Positions 8,256 through 17,393 of a stretch of 64,000 bases of DNA are shown in pieces. Source of the DNA: Streptomyces spiralis (GTDB lineage Bacteria > Actinomycetota > Actinomycetes > Streptomycetales > Streptomycetaceae). The translations under genes and the position numbers were made by a program. The notes below the pieces were generated by a model. It was not told where the DNA came from. It was given only the letters and a program-made list of their open reading frames with translations, and made no database searches. Location: positions 1 to 64,000 of the forward strand of contig NZ_BNBC01000011.1 of NCBI RefSeq assembly GCF_014654675.1, read 5' to 3'. Numbering within the stretch: position 1 is the first letter of the stretch; each line of letters starts with the position of its first letter.

Positions 8256-9890
8256 TCAGGACACCGGGCGCGCCCGCTCCACCAGCGCCGCGAGGGGCAG
8301 CGTGTGCGGCAGCGTGCCGAAGGCGGCGCCGCCGTCGCCGCCCAGCCGCGCGGCACAGAACGCGTCCGCGACCTCCGGGGGCGCGTACCGCACCAGCAGC
8401 GACCCCTGGAGCACCAGCGCCAGCCGCTCGACCAGGCGCCGGGCGCGGGCCTCGATGCCCTCCAGGTCCGCGAGTTCCGTGAGCAGGTTCTTGATCGCCG
8501 CATCGAGGCGGTGGTCGGCGCCGCGTGCCCGGCCCACCTCCCGCAGATACGCGTCGAACGCCTGCGGCTCCCGTCGCAGCGCCCGCAGCACGTCCAGCGC
8601 CTGGACGTTGCCGGCGCCCTCCCAGATCGAGTTCAGCGGCGACTCCCGCACCAGGCGCGGCATGCCGGAGTCCTCCACGTAGCCGTTGCCGCCCAGGCAC
8701 TCGGCGGCCTCCACGGCGAGCGGCGCGCACCGCTTGGTCACCCAGTACTTGGCGGCCGGCACCGCGATCCTGAGCAGCGCCCGCTCCTGCTCGCCGTCGT
8801 CGTCGTAGGCCGCCGCCAGCCGCAGCGCCAGCGTGGTCGCCGCCTCCGACTCCAGCGCGAGGTCGGCCAGGACGTTGCGCATCAGCGGCTTGTCGACGAG
8901 CCGCCCGCCGAAGGCCTCGCGGTAGGTGCAGTGGTGCACCGCCTGCGCCACGGCCTGCCGCATCAGCCCCGCCGAACCGAGCACGCAGTCCAGCCGGGTC
9001 GCCGCCACCATCCCGATGATGGTGCGCACCCCGCGCCCCTCCTCGCCGACGCGGCGCGCCCAGGTCCCGGCGAACTCGACCTCGGCGGAGGCGTTCGACC
9101 GGTTGCCCATCTTGTCCTTGAGCCGCTGGACGAGGAACACGTTGCGGCTGCCGTCCTCCAGGATCCTCGGCACCAGGAAGCAGGTGAGCCCGCCCGGGGC
9201 CTGCGCGAGCACCAGGAAGGCGTCCGACATGGGCGCCGAGCAGAACCACTTGTGCCCGGTCAGCTCGTACGCCCCGGCCTCGGCGAGCGGCCGCGCCGAG
9301 GTGGTGTTGGCCCGTACGTCGCTGCCGCCCTGCTTCTCGGTCATGCCCATCCCGAACAGCGCCCCGGCCTTCAGGTGCGCGGGCCGCAGCTCACGGTCGT
9401 AGACCATGGACGTCAGCCGTGGCTCCCACTCGGCGGCCAGCTCCGGGTCGGTGCGCAGCGCGGGCACCGCCGCGTGCGTCATCGACAGCGGGCAGCCGTT
9501 GCCCGCCTCCACCTGCGACCACACCAGGAACCCGGCCGCCCGCCGCACATGTCCCGCGGGACGGCCCCAGGCGGCCGTCAGGCCCGCCGCGACCCCCTTG
9601 CCGAGCAGCCGGTGCCAGGCCGGGTGGAAGTCGACCTCGTCGACGCGGTGGCCGTAGCGGTCGTGGGTGCGCAGGCGCGGCGGGTTCTCGTTCGCCTGGG
9701 CGCCCCACTCCTGCAGCTGGGCCGAGCCGGCGGAGCGCCCGAGCGCCGACAGCTCGCCGCGCACCTCGTCGAGCAGACCGGGATCGACGTGCCGCTCGAC
9801 CGCCTTGGCCAGGGCCCGGTCGGCGGTGAAGACGTCGTAGCCGACCAGCGGCGGTGCCTGGTTCGTCACGGTGTGAGTGCTGGCTGCCAT
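8256..9890 (-). CDS. AidB-like acyl-CoA dehydrogenase
   Basis: The 544-residue flavoprotein has the acyl-CoA dehydrogenase signature region MGMTEKQGGSDVR near residue 180, the WFCSAPMSDAF segment, the helical C-terminal half with EAAECLGGNGYVEDSGMPRLVRES, and a C-terminal extension. The length and the NANPPRL-type beginning (QANENPPRLRTHDRYGHRVDEVDFHPA) match the AidB/DNA-alkylation-response branch rather than the short fatty acid enzymes. AidB proteins bind FAD and, in E. coli, DNA; whether this one acts on acyl-CoA is not known. The ATG at 9890 gives the right length, while the much longer open frame upstream is not coding. It is divergent from the YihY gene with an 87-base shared promoter region. 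Confidence 0.88.
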   Translation of the reverse strand: MAASTHTVTNQAPPLVGYDVFTADRALAKAVERHVDPGLLDEVRGELSALGRSAGSAQLQEWGAQANENPPRLRTHDRYGHRVDEVDFHPAWHRLLGKGVAAGLTAAWGRPAGHVRRAAGFLVWSQVEAGNGCPLSMTHAAVPALRTDPELAAEWEPRLTSMVYDRELRPAHLKAGALFGMGMTEKQGGSDVRANTTSARPLAEAGAYELTGHKWFCSAPMSDAFLVLAQAPGGLTCFLVPRILEDGSRNVFLVQRLKDKMGNRSNASAEVEFAGTWARRVGEEGRGVRTIIGMVAATRLDCVLGSAGLMRQAVAQAVHHCTYREAFGGRLVDKPLMRNVLADLALESEAATTLALRLAAAYDDDGEQERALLRIAVPAAKYWVTKRCAPLAVEAAECLGGNGYVEDSGMPRLVRESPLNSIWEGAGNVQALDVLRALRREPQAFDAYLREVGRARGADHRLDAAIKNLLTELADLEGIEARARRLVERLALVLQGSLLVRYAPPEVADAFCAARLGGDGGAAFGTLPHTLPLAALVERARPVS

Positions 9891-9977
9891 GGAACGGAAC
9901 CTACCTCGCGGTACGCCGCCGGTCACCACATGGTCACCGGCGAGAGCGACGCGGCTGGACGGGGATACCTTTAGGGC

Positions 9978-11156
9978 GTGCAGCAAGCCAGTGATACTCC
10001 CGACAGGCCGTCCGGCCGCCTCCACAGGGCCCGTGCCCTCTACCGGAACGTCTCCAAACGCAGGACCGCCTGGCTGCTGCTCAAGGACACCGTCAACTCG
10101 TGCATGGAGTACCGGATCCTCGGGCTCGCCGCCGAGGCCGCGTTCTTCTCCCTGCTGTCCGTGCCGCCGCTGCTGCTCAGCCTCATCGGCCTGCTCTTCT
10201 ACGTCGACAGCTGGACCGGCGCCCACACCATCGCCAGCCTGGAGCGCAACATCCTGGACGCCTCCCGCACGGTCCTGTCCGACCAGGGCGTGAAGGAGAT
10301 CACCCAGCCGATCCTGCGGGACGTGATGAAGGGCGGCAGACCCGATGTGATCTCCATCGGGTTCGTGTTCGCGCTGTGGTCGGGCTCCCGCGCGGTGAAC
10401 GTCTTCATCGACACCATCACCGTGATGTACGGGCTGGACGGGGTGCGCGGCATCGTCAGGACCCGGCTGATGGCGTTCCTGCTGTTCGTCGTGGCGCTGC
10501 TGATCGGCTCGATCGCACTGCCGCTGATGGTCGCGGGACCGGACGCGGTGGTGCGCGTCGTGCCCTGGTCGACGACCGTGGTGCAGGTCCTGTACTGGCC
10601 GGTCGTCATCGTGCTGTCCGTCGCCTTCCTGACCACGCTGTACCACGTGTCCGTGCCGGTGCGCTCGCCGTGGATCGAGGACGTGCCCGGGGCCCTGGTC
10701 GCCCTGGCCATGTGGGTGGTGTGCAGCTTCCTGCTGCGCATCTACCTCACCAGCACCGTCGAGGGGCCCACCATCTACGGCTCACTGGCCGCGCCGGTCG
10801 CCGTGCTGCTGTGGATCGGTGTGTCCGCGTTCGCCGTGCTCGTCGGGGCCGCGGTCAACGCCGCCATCGACCGGGTCTGGCCGGCCGCCGCGACGGCCGC
10901 GGCCCGCGCCGCCAACGAGCGGGTGCGCGAGGCGCAGATCGCCGAGTACGTCGCCCGTGCCGCCGCCGCCCGCGAGGCCGACCCCGACGGCGGCGACGAC
11001 CCCGACATGCCCTCCGAGTTCCCCGAGCGCTGGTCCCGCTTCCTGCCCCCCGAGGACGTCACCGCCCGCCTGCGCGCCCACGCCAGGGCCACCCAGCCCC
11101 GCAGCCCCCACAAGGAGAGCCAGAACGGCTCCTCCTCCCAGAAGTGGGAGAAGTGA
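9978..11156 (+). CDS. YihY/BrkB-family inner membrane protein
   Basis: The 392-residue protein has the family pattern: an amphipathic segment before [21 protein letters not shown], then five or six membrane helices including [21 protein letters not shown] and [21 protein letters not shown], and the conserved [19 protein letters not shown] segment near residue 265. It ends with a hydrophilic charged tail. The old ribonuclease BN label is wrong for this family; it is thought to be a transporter or envelope protein, but its role is unsettled. The GTG at 9978 lacks an evident Shine-Dalgarno and may be leaderless. It diverges from the acyl-CoA dehydrogenase gene. Confidence 0.85.
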   Translation: MQQASDTPDRPSGRLHRARALYRNVSKRRTAWLLLKDTVNSCMEYRILGLAAEAAFFSLLSVPPLLLSLIGLLFYVDSWTGAHTIASLERNILDASRTVLSDQGVKEITQPILRDVMKGGRPDVISIGFVFALWSGSRAVNVFIDTITVMYGLDGVRGIVRTRLMAFLLFVVALLIGSIALPLMVAGPDAVVRVVPWSTTVVQVLYWPVVIVLSVAFLTTLYHVSVPVRSPWIEDVPGALVALAMWVVCSFLLRIYLTSTVEGPTIYGSLAAPVAVLLWIGVSAFAVLVGAAVNAAIDRVWPAAATAAARAANERVREAQIAEYVARAAAAREADPDGGDDPDMPSEFPERWSRFLPPEDVTARLRAHARATQPRSPHKESQNGSSSQKWEK

Positions 11157-11181
11157 CCGCGGGGTCGCTAGCCTCGGGTAC

Positions 11182-11973
11182 GTGGCTTACGTGGCTGTCG
11201 AGACGTCCGCGGGGGCGGTCGGGGGCGGGTACGCGGAGCGGCCCTCCCGGCTGACCGGCGCGGTGGTGTGGACGAAGGGCCCGGCGAGGTCCGAGGCCGG
11301 TAGCGGAGCCGGTCCCGAGGGCGGTACCGGAGCCGGTGCCGAGGCCGGTGCCGGGGATCGGCCCGTGCTGCCCGACGGGTGCATGGACCTGCTGTGGAGC
11401 GAGGGGCGGCTGCTGGTCGCCGGGCCGGACACACGTGCGTACGTCCCCGCGGGGCCGCCCGCGCGCTGGGCCGGGCTGCGGTTCTTCCCCGGCACGGCTC
11501 CCGGCTACCTCGGCGTGCCCGCCCACGAGCTGCGCGACCGGCGCGTCGAACTGGCCGAGCTGTGGCCCGCCGCACGGGTCCGGCGGCTGAGCGCACGCCT
11601 GGAGGCGGCGCCGGACCCGGCCGCCGCGCTCGAGGAGGTGGCCCTGGAGCTGGCGGCCGCGACGGGGCCGCCCGACCCGCTGCTGCGGCACCTCGTCGCG
11701 GCCCTGGACGCCGGCCGCCCGGTCGCCGCCACCGCCGACGAACTCGGTCTGGGCGAGCGCCTGTTGCACCGCCGCTCGCTGGCCGCCTTCGGTTACGGCC
11801 CCAAGACGCTGGCCCGCGTCCTGCGCCTGCAGCGCGCCCTGGCACTGGCGCGGGCAGGGGTGCCGTTCGCCGAGACCGCGGTCCGGGCCGGCTTCGCCGA
11901 CCAGGCCCATCTCGCCCGGAACGTGCGGGAGCTGACCGGCATGCCGCTGCGCGACCTACTCGCCCTCGGGTAG
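11182..11973 (+). CDS. AraC-family transcriptional regulator
   Basis: The 263-residue protein has a short N-terminal sensing domain containing [24 protein letters not shown], as in regulators with a DUF6597-type N-terminus, and a C-terminal AraC double helix-turn-helix ([32 protein letters not shown] split by an [18 protein letters not shown] motif). A Gly/Ala/Glu repeat near residue 40 (roughly [18 protein letters not shown]) is low-complexity and may be a linker. The GTG at 11182 lies about seven bases after TAGCCT, which fits a leaderless transcript; GTG at 11191 is another possibility. Its end overlaps the convergent VOC gene by 18 bases, and the VOC protein could be its target. Confidence 0.83.
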   Translation: MAYVAVETSAGAVGGGYAERPSRLTGAVVWTKGPARSEAGSGAGPEGGTGAGAEAGAGDRPVLPDGCMDLLWSEGRLLVAGPDTRAYVPAGPPARWAGLRFFPGTAPGYLGVPAHELRDRRVELAELWPAARVRRLSARLEAAPDPAAALEEVALELAAATGPPDPLLRHLVAALDAGRPVAATADELGLGERLLHRRSLAAFGYGPKTLARVLRLQRALALARAGVPFAETAVRAGFADQAHLARNVRELTGMPLRDLLALG

Positions 11974-12405
11974 CGCGGCGAACAGGTCCACGCCGTTGCC
12001 GTCCGGGTCGTGCACGACCGCGTACCGCATCCCCCAGAACGCGTCCCACGGCTTGAGCTCCCCGTGGTACCCGGCGCCGACCAACTCCTCGTACACGGCG
12101 TCCACCTCGGCGGGCGAGGCGCACCGGAAGGCGAGCGCGACCCTGCCGCCCCCTGCCGGGGGCTGCCACCCGGGGTGGAAGGAGCGGACGGTCTCCTCGG
12201 TGTCCAGCGCGAGGGTCAGGCCGCCGGGCAACACGGCCTCGACGTGCGGCTGTTCCTCGGCGCCCTCGGGGAAGACGAGTCCGAGGCGGCGGTAGAAGGC
12301 GAGGGAGGCGGCCAGGTCGGAGGCGACCAGGCCGATCACGGCGAATCGCGGAGCCGATGGGGTCGTCGAAGTCTTCGGGGCCGTTGAAGTCTTCGGAGTC
12401 GTCAT
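11956..12405 (-). CDS. VOC-family (glyoxalase/bleomycin-resistance-like) protein
   Basis: The 149-residue protein shows the two beta-alpha-beta-beta-beta repeats of the vicinal oxygen chelate superfamily: [23 protein letters not shown] at the start and [44 protein letters not shown] at the end. The HDPDGN segment before the last strand is typical of the family. The N-terminus has a repeated [12 protein letters not shown] stretch before the domain. Function within the superfamily (isomerase, dioxygenase or drug-binding) is not determinable. ATG 12405 lies close behind TACCGT, so a leaderless transcript is likely. It converges on and overlaps the AraC gene. Confidence 0.8.
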   Translation of the reverse strand: MTTPKTSTAPKTSTTPSAPRFAVIGLVASDLAASLAFYRRLGLVFPEGAEEQPHVEAVLPGGLTLALDTEETVRSFHPGWQPPAGGGRVALAFRCASPAEVDAVYEELVGAGYHGELKPWDAFWGMRYAVVHDPDGNGVDLFAALPEGE

Positions 12406-12648
12406 GCGGGCACGGTAGGCATGGCCCCGGCCGCGGGTCTTGAACGAATCGGACCGTGCCCGCGACGCGTCCACCAGCGACGTTCCGGCGGCGCTTCAGT
12501 GACGTTTCTCCGGTGAAGCCGTTGCGCCGTTGGAGTGAGTAAAGAGCTGCCCATGACGATCTCCGCCGCTGACCACGGGAAGCTTTTGTCTCGGCAAAGG
12601 GCTGCCGTGACGCCCGACAACCCCCCATCGCACCCGAGGAGTTACGCC

Positions 12649-13602
12649 TTGACGTACGGGAAGAAGCTGCGTGAGCAGATCACCGCGCCGGGTACCACCC
12701 CCCTGATCGGTGTGTACGACATGTACTCGGCGTCGATCGCCGCCGGGCACTACGACGGCATGTTCGTCTCCGGGTTCGGCTTCGCCGCGTCGTACTACGG
12801 GCTGCCGGACATCGGCTTCATCGCCTGGCCGGACATGGTGGCGTTCGTTCAGCGACTGCGGGGCGCGTTCCCCACCCACCACCTGCTGGTCGACATCGAC
12901 GACGGCTACGTCGACCCCGAGGTCGCCTGCCATGTGGTCGAGGGGCTGGAGCGGATCGGGGCCTCCGGCGTGATCCTGGAGGACCAGAAGCGGCCGCGCC
13001 GGTGCGGGCACGCCGACGGCAAGCAGGTGCTGCCGCTCGACGAGTATCTCGCCAAGCTGGAGAAGGTGCTGGCCACCCGGCACGACCTGGTCGTGGTGGC
13101 CCGCACGGACGCCACCGACGAGGCCGACATCCTGCGCCGGGCCAAGGCCCTCGCGGCCACCGACGCGGACGTGATCCTCGTCGACGGCATCCGCAGCGTG
13201 GAGTGGATCCGCACGGTGCGCGAGGCGGTGGGCGACAAGCCGCTGCTGTTCAACCAGATCGCCGGCGGCAAGTCCCCGCGCCTGTCCCTGGGCGAGCTGT
13301 CCGAACTCGGCGTCGACGTCGCGATCTACAGCACCCCGTGCCTCTTCGCCGCGCACGAGGCGATGGACAGCGCACTCGCCGAACTCAGGCGCGCCGACGG
13401 CCGGTTGCCCGTGGTGGACACGGCGCGCGGCATCGGCGTACAGGCCTCGACGCGCCTGCTGGAGCGCAACATGGCGCACCGGCGACCCGAGCGCGCGGGC
13501 GTGAGCGCCGGTGCCGCTGCCGGTGCCGCTGCCGGTGCCGGTGCCGGTGCCGGTGCCGGTGCGGGCGCGGGTGCGGGTGCGAGCGCGGGCGTGAGCGTGT
13601 GA
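12649..13602 (+). CDS. Isocitrate lyase/PEP mutase-family enzyme
   Basis: The 317-residue protein belongs to the isocitrate lyase/phosphoenolpyruvate mutase superfamily: VYDMYSASIAA near the start, DIDDGYVDPE for the metal-binding Asp cluster, ILEDQKRPRRCGH carrying the catalytic Cys of lyases, and ARTDATDEADILRRAKA. The retained CGH argues for carbon-carbon lyase chemistry (methylisocitrate-lyase-like) rather than the mutase. The C-terminus is an odd tail of about 30 Ala, Gly and Ser residues from GCCGGT repeats (13500-13600). I chose the TTG at 12649 because GAGGA lies eight bases upstream; ATG 12553 and GTG 12535 are in-frame alternatives. It overlaps the next gene by GTGA. Confidence 0.8.
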   Translation: MTYGKKLREQITAPGTTPLIGVYDMYSASIAAGHYDGMFVSGFGFAASYYGLPDIGFIAWPDMVAFVQRLRGAFPTHHLLVDIDDGYVDPEVACHVVEGLERIGASGVILEDQKRPRRCGHADGKQVLPLDEYLAKLEKVLATRHDLVVVARTDATDEADILRRAKALAATDADVILVDGIRSVEWIRTVREAVGDKPLLFNQIAGGKSPRLSLGELSELGVDVAIYSTPCLFAAHEAMDSALAELRRADGRLPVVDTARGIGVQASTRLLERNMAHRRPERAGVSAGAAAGAAAGAGAGAGAGAGAGAGASAGVSV

Positions 13603-13883
13603 GCGGGCGCGGACCGGCGCCCCGGCTGGGTACCGCTACCGTCCTCGCCGCGGCGCTGCTGGGCGCCACGGCACCCGCGGCCACGGCGGGGGACGAGACC
13701 GGGGGCAGCAGCCTGATCACCGTCGTCGACAACTCGCACGCCGACTCGATCCTCGAGGTCGACCGCACCGCGAACATCCAGACCGGCAGCGGCACCGCCG
13801 GCAGCGACCACGACGGCAGCGCCGTCGACCTGATGCAGGCCCTCGTGGGCGCGGCGCACGCCGACGAGGAGGACGGCGGCTGA
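13599..13883 (+). CDS. Small secreted protein, unknown
   Basis: The 94-residue product begins MSGRGPAPRLGTATVLAAAL and has a Sec-type signal peptide ending near APAATAGDE. The mature part, about 65 residues, is acidic and Ser/Asp/Gly-rich with short beta-like stretches (SLITVVDNSHADSILEV, then DLMQALVGAAHADEEDGG). There are no cysteines. It starts with GTG overlapping the stop of the isocitrate-lyase-like gene (GTGA), so the two are translationally coupled. I do not recognise a family. A stem-loop follows 31 bases downstream. Confidence 0.65.
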   Translation: MSGRGPAPRLGTATVLAAALLGATAPAATAGDETGGSSLITVVDNSHADSILEVDRTANIQTGSGTAGSDHDGSAVDLMQALVGAAHADEEDGG

Positions 13884-13914
13884 GGCGGCGACCTGCCGCG
13901 GCCGGCGCACGGGA

Positions 13915-13958
13915 GGGCCGGTGAAGGGCGGGGCAGCCCCTCGGCCGTTCACCGGCCC
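13915..13958 (+). terminator. Stem-loop after the small secreted protein gene
   Basis: GGGCCGGTGAA at 13915-13925 pairs perfectly with TTCACCGGCCC at 13948-13958; the 22-base loop contains a nested GGGGC/GCCCC pair. It stands 31 bases after the stop codon at 13883, in the right place to end the transcript of the lyase-like gene and the secreted protein gene. Confidence 0.6.
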
Positions 13959-14097
13959 GTCATCGACGCGGACCGTGCCCGGTCGTGTACGCCGAACGGC
14001 CCCATCTCGGCCTTCTGCGCCGGAATACGGGGCGCCGTCGTGGTGCTCTGGTGTTACCGGTGCTGGTGCACGAGCGCGGCGAAGGGCTGGTGGGCAG

Positions 14098-15660
14098 ATG
14101 ACGGCGGACCAGACGGATCCCGTGGTCAGAACGCCGTACGGCGCGGTACGCGGCAGACACGAGCACGGAGTGGCGGTGTTCCGGGGGATTCCGTATGCGG
14201 CGCCCCCGTTCGGGCCCCGCCGGTTCCGGCCGCCGGTGCCGCCCGAGCCGTGGGACGGGGTGCGGGACGCGGGCTCCTTCGGGCCGACCGCGCCCAAGCC
14301 GCCGTACTCGGAGGCCTTCGCCCAGTATCTGTCCGACCCGTCCGTGCCCGGCGACGACTGCCTGAACCTGAACGTGTGGACCCCCGAGCCCGGCCCGGGC
14401 GCGCGGTTGCCCGTCCTGGTCTGGCTGCACGGCGGGGCGCTGACCCGCGGCTCGTCCGCCGTGCCCGTGTACGCCGGGCACTCCTTCGCCCGTGACGGGG
14501 TCGTCCTGGTCTCCGTCAACTACCGACTGGGTGTGGAGGGCTACGGACTGTTCCCGGACGCGCCCGCCAACCCGGGCCTGCGTGACCAGCTCGCCGCGCT
14601 GCGCTGGGTGCACGACGCGATCGAGGCCTTCGGCGGCGACCCCGACCGGGTCACCCTGTGCGGCCAGTCGGCCGGCGCCATCAGCGTCGGCGCCCTGATC
14701 GCCGCGCCGCAGGCCCAGGGCCTGTTCCGGCGCGCCGTCCTGCAGAGCGGGCCTCCGGAGGCGCCCGACCGGGACAAGGTGCGCCGGATGGTGCGCCGCA
14801 TGGCGACCCGGCTGAAGGTGCCCGCCACCGCCGAGGCCTTCGCCGCCGTCGACCGCGACCTGCTGCTGCGCACCCAGGCCGAGGTCGGCCGGCTGAGCAG
14901 CCCGGTCCTCGGCGGACCCGCCTTCGGCATCGTCGTCGACGGCGACCTCGTGCCCCGTGACCCGCTGGAGGCGCTGATCGCCGGGGAGGCGGCACGCGGC
15001 GCGGACCTGCTCATGGGCTGGACCCGCGACGAGTACTTACTGTGGCTGGTGCCCGGAGGCCTGCTGGAGCGCGTGGACCGGCTCGGCCCGGTCGCGCTGG
15101 CCGGTGCCATGGCCCGCTGCCACTGCGGACACGAGGTGGTCCGCGGCTACCGGTCGCTGCGGCCCCGGGCGGGCGCCGCCGAGATCGTCGGCCAGATGGT
15201 CACCGACCACCTGCTGCGCCGCCCGCTGCACCGCCTGGCCGACGCCCGCCCCGGCTCCGCGTACGTCTACGAGTTCGCCTGGCCGTCCCTCCTGCCCGAC
15301 CTGGGCGCCTGCCACGCCCTGGAACTCGGCTTCGTCTTCGACACCGGGGAGGTACCGGAGTCCCGCAGGCTGGCGGGCGAGGGCGCCCCACAGGAGCTGG
15401 CCGACACCATGCACGCGGCCTGGGTGCGCTTCGCCACCGACGGCGACCCCGGCTGGGAGTCCTGGGACCCGGCCCACCCGGTGCACGTCTTCGGCGACGG
15501 CCCCCCGCACACCGTGCACGGCCCACGCGACGCGGAGCTCGCCCTGTGGACGGCCGACCCCACGCCCCGCCCCACCGAGGAAACCTCCCCCGCCCGCACC
15601 GCGGAACTGCGCGCGGTCATACGGCGCCTGCGCCGCCCGGGCGACCTCCGCGGCACGTGA
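14098..15660 (+). CDS. Type-B carboxylesterase
   Basis: The 520-residue enzyme has the type-B carboxylesterase/lipase order: FRGIPYAAPPFGPRRFRPP, the GDDCLNLNVWTP signature, the oxyanion hole LVWLHGGALTRGSS, and the nucleophile elbow GQSAGAISV near residue 197 (the family usually has GESAG, so Gln replaces Glu). An acidic residue and the C-terminal CHALELGFVFDT segment carry the likely active-site His. It has no signal peptide and probably acts in the cytoplasm on carboxylic esters; the substrate is unknown. The ATG at 14098 is chosen by the start of conserved sequence (VVRTPYGAVRG). It converges on the homocysteine methyltransferase gene. Confidence 0.88.
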   Translation: MTADQTDPVVRTPYGAVRGRHEHGVAVFRGIPYAAPPFGPRRFRPPVPPEPWDGVRDAGSFGPTAPKPPYSEAFAQYLSDPSVPGDDCLNLNVWTPEPGPGARLPVLVWLHGGALTRGSSAVPVYAGHSFARDGVVLVSVNYRLGVEGYGLFPDAPANPGLRDQLAALRWVHDAIEAFGGDPDRVTLCGQSAGAISVGALIAAPQAQGLFRRAVLQSGPPEAPDRDKVRRMVRRMATRLKVPATAEAFAAVDRDLLLRTQAEVGRLSSPVLGGPAFGIVVDGDLVPRDPLEALIAGEAARGADLLMGWTRDEYLLWLVPGGLLERVDRLGPVALAGAMARCHCGHEVVRGYRSLRPRAGAAEIVGQMVTDHLLRRPLHRLADARPGSAYVYEFAWPSLLPDLGACHALELGFVFDTGEVPESRRLAGEGAPQELADTMHAAWVRFATDGDPGWESWDPAHPVHVFGDGPPHTVHGPRDAELALWTADPTPRPTEETSPARTAELRAVIRRLRRPGDLRGT

Positions 15661-15766
15661 CCCGCGAGGCACGGACAGCGCCACCGCTCGCCGCCCGCTC
15701 CGACGGTGCCCGCGGGGTGTCGGCCGGGTCGGGCCGCCGGACCGGTGGGTGTCCCGTCCGGTGCGG

Positions 15767-16705
15767 CTAGGCCCGGGTCAGCGCGTGGGCGATCTCCGTG
15801 ATCGTTGCCGGGCCCACCCGGCAGCAGCCGCCGATGAGGCGGGCGCCGTGGGTGCGCCAGTGTGCGACGCGGTCGGGTGTGAAGGTGGAGCGGCCGTTCC
15901 AGGCGCGGGCGCCGGCGTCCCAGGTCTCGCCGCTGTTGGGGTAGACGACGACCGGCTTGCCGGTCACCCGGGCGGCCGTCGTCACGGCGGCGTCCGCGTC
16001 CTCGGGCGCGCAGCAGTTCACGCCCACCGCGATCACCTCCTCCGCGTCGGCGGCCAGGGCGAACGCCTCCTCCAGGGGCTGACCGGCACGGGTGCGGGGA
16101 CCGTCGACCGTGTACGACAGCCACGCCGGTACGCCGAGCCCGCGCACGGCCCGCAGCAGGGCCTCCGCCTCGACGGTGTCCGGGACCGTCTCCAGGGCCA
16201 GCACGTCGGGCCGGGCCGCGGCCAGCACCTCCAGGCGGGGCCGGTGGAAGCGCTCCAGCTCCGCCACGGTGAGCCCGTAGCGGCCCCGGTACTCCGAGCC
16301 GTCGGCGAGCATCGCGCCGTAGGGCCCCGCCGACGCGGCCACCCACAGCGGCCGTGCGACACCCTTCTCGCGCGCCCGCCGCGCCGCGGCCCGGGCCAGC
16401 TCCACGCTCGACGCGACGATCCCGGCGGCCCGCTCCCGGCCGATCCCGCGCCGTGCGAACCCCTCGAACGTCGCCTGGTAACTCGCGGTGATCGCCACGT
16501 CCGCGCCCGCCTCGAAGTAGGCGAGGTGGGCCTCGGTGATCGCCTCCGGCCGCTCGGCCAGCAGCCGGGCCGACCACAGCTCGTCGCTCAGGTCGTGCCC
16601 GGCCGCCTCCAGCTGGTTTGACATCCCGCCGTCGAGCACCACCGTCCCGGCGGCGAGGGCTTCGGTGAGGCTGAAGGGAGGGCAGGAGGCGCCGTTCGTG
16701 CTCAT
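15767..16705 (-). CDS. mmuM: Homocysteine S-methyltransferase
   Basis: The 312-residue enzyme transfers a methyl group from S-methylmethionine (or another donor) to homocysteine, giving methionine. It begins with the conserved GTVVLDGGMSNQLEAAGHDLSDELWSA type segment and has the three zinc-binding cysteines expected in the family, one in GVNCCAP near residue 228 and two in GGCCRVGP near residue 293. Length and pattern match the MmuM/YagD group rather than MetH. The ATG at 16705 begins directly before the barrel. It converges on the carboxylesterase gene; no strong terminator is seen in the 106 bases between them. Confidence 0.9.
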   Translation of the reverse strand: MSTNGASCPPFSLTEALAAGTVVLDGGMSNQLEAAGHDLSDELWSARLLAERPEAITEAHLAYFEAGADVAITASYQATFEGFARRGIGRERAAGIVASSVELARAAARRAREKGVARPLWVAASAGPYGAMLADGSEYRGRYGLTVAELERFHRPRLEVLAAARPDVLALETVPDTVEAEALLRAVRGLGVPAWLSYTVDGPRTRAGQPLEEAFALAADAEEVIAVGVNCCAPEDADAAVTTAARVTGKPVVVYPNSGETWDAGARAWNGRSTFTPDRVAHWRTHGARLIGGCCRVGPATITEIAHALTRA

Positions 16706-16928
16706 ACGACGACGCTAGTCGAGAGTTTCCGCCGGTATTCGCCCCGCCGTCCCCGGTGTGGGCGGGCGGCCGCCGGCCCGAAGACGGCCCCGTACGACCG
16801 GGGGGATCTGCGCTCCGTCAGGTACATGCATCACCGAAGTTCCGGCTCGGAGGAGCGGGCCGGTGCGCGAGGCGTGCACCCGGACACTTCGGCCGGCGCC
16901 GAAGCAACCGGCCCCTAGCGTGAACCGC

Positions 16929-17387
16929 ATGAGCGAGACTGCCCACGACACGCCCGCCGCTTCTGTGACCGCCATGGTCGACCATGTGCTCGCCCTGGCC
17001 GCCACCTGGACGGCCTGGGACGGCATACCCGCCCCCGTCGACGACCGTGTCTACACCCCGCACAAGGCGATCCGCCGCGTCGCCGACCACATGATCGACC
17101 ACCTGTCGGAGCTGGAGGCACGGCTGGCCGGTGAGGAGCCGCGCCCGGACCACTGGCACGCCTCCGCCATCACGACCGAGGCCGACCGGGCACCCTTCAC
17201 CGAGGAGGACCTCGAGGAGGCCCGCAGCCGCCTCACCCGGCTGGCCCGGATCTGGGCGAACCGCCTGGAGGCGCTCACCGCCGAGCAGCTCGACGACTCG
17301 CCGGGCGAGGGCTGGAGCTTTCGCGAACTCGCCCGCCACCTCGCCGGATCCACGTACTACGCCGACGCCCTCGGTGACCTGTCCTGA
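16929..17387 (+). CDS. DinB/YfiT-like four-helix-bundle protein
   Basis: The 152-residue protein is mostly helical and has histidines spaced as in DinB-like metal-binding bundles: one in RRVADHMIDHLSELE near residue 58 and one in WSFRELARHLAGS near residue 139, with LEALTAEQLDDSPG between helices. DinB-superfamily proteins include thiol transferases and maleylpyruvate isomerases using mycothiol, but the family of this member is uncertain. A TAGCGT element lies seven to eight bases before the ATG at 16929, so the message is probably leaderless. It ends six bases from the stop of the convergent hydrolase gene. Confidence 0.65.
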   Translation: MSETAHDTPAASVTAMVDHVLALAATWTAWDGIPAPVDDRVYTPHKAIRRVADHMIDHLSELEARLAGEEPRPDHWHASAITTEADRAPFTEEDLEEARSRLTRLARIWANRLEALTAEQLDDSPGEGWSFRELARHLAGSTYYADALGDLS

Positions 17388-17393
17388 CCGCTG

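Noticed and set aside
8040..9974. Plus-strand frame of 644 codons across the acyl-CoA dehydrogenase
   Set aside because: Antisense shadow; the minus strand contains clear family motifs.
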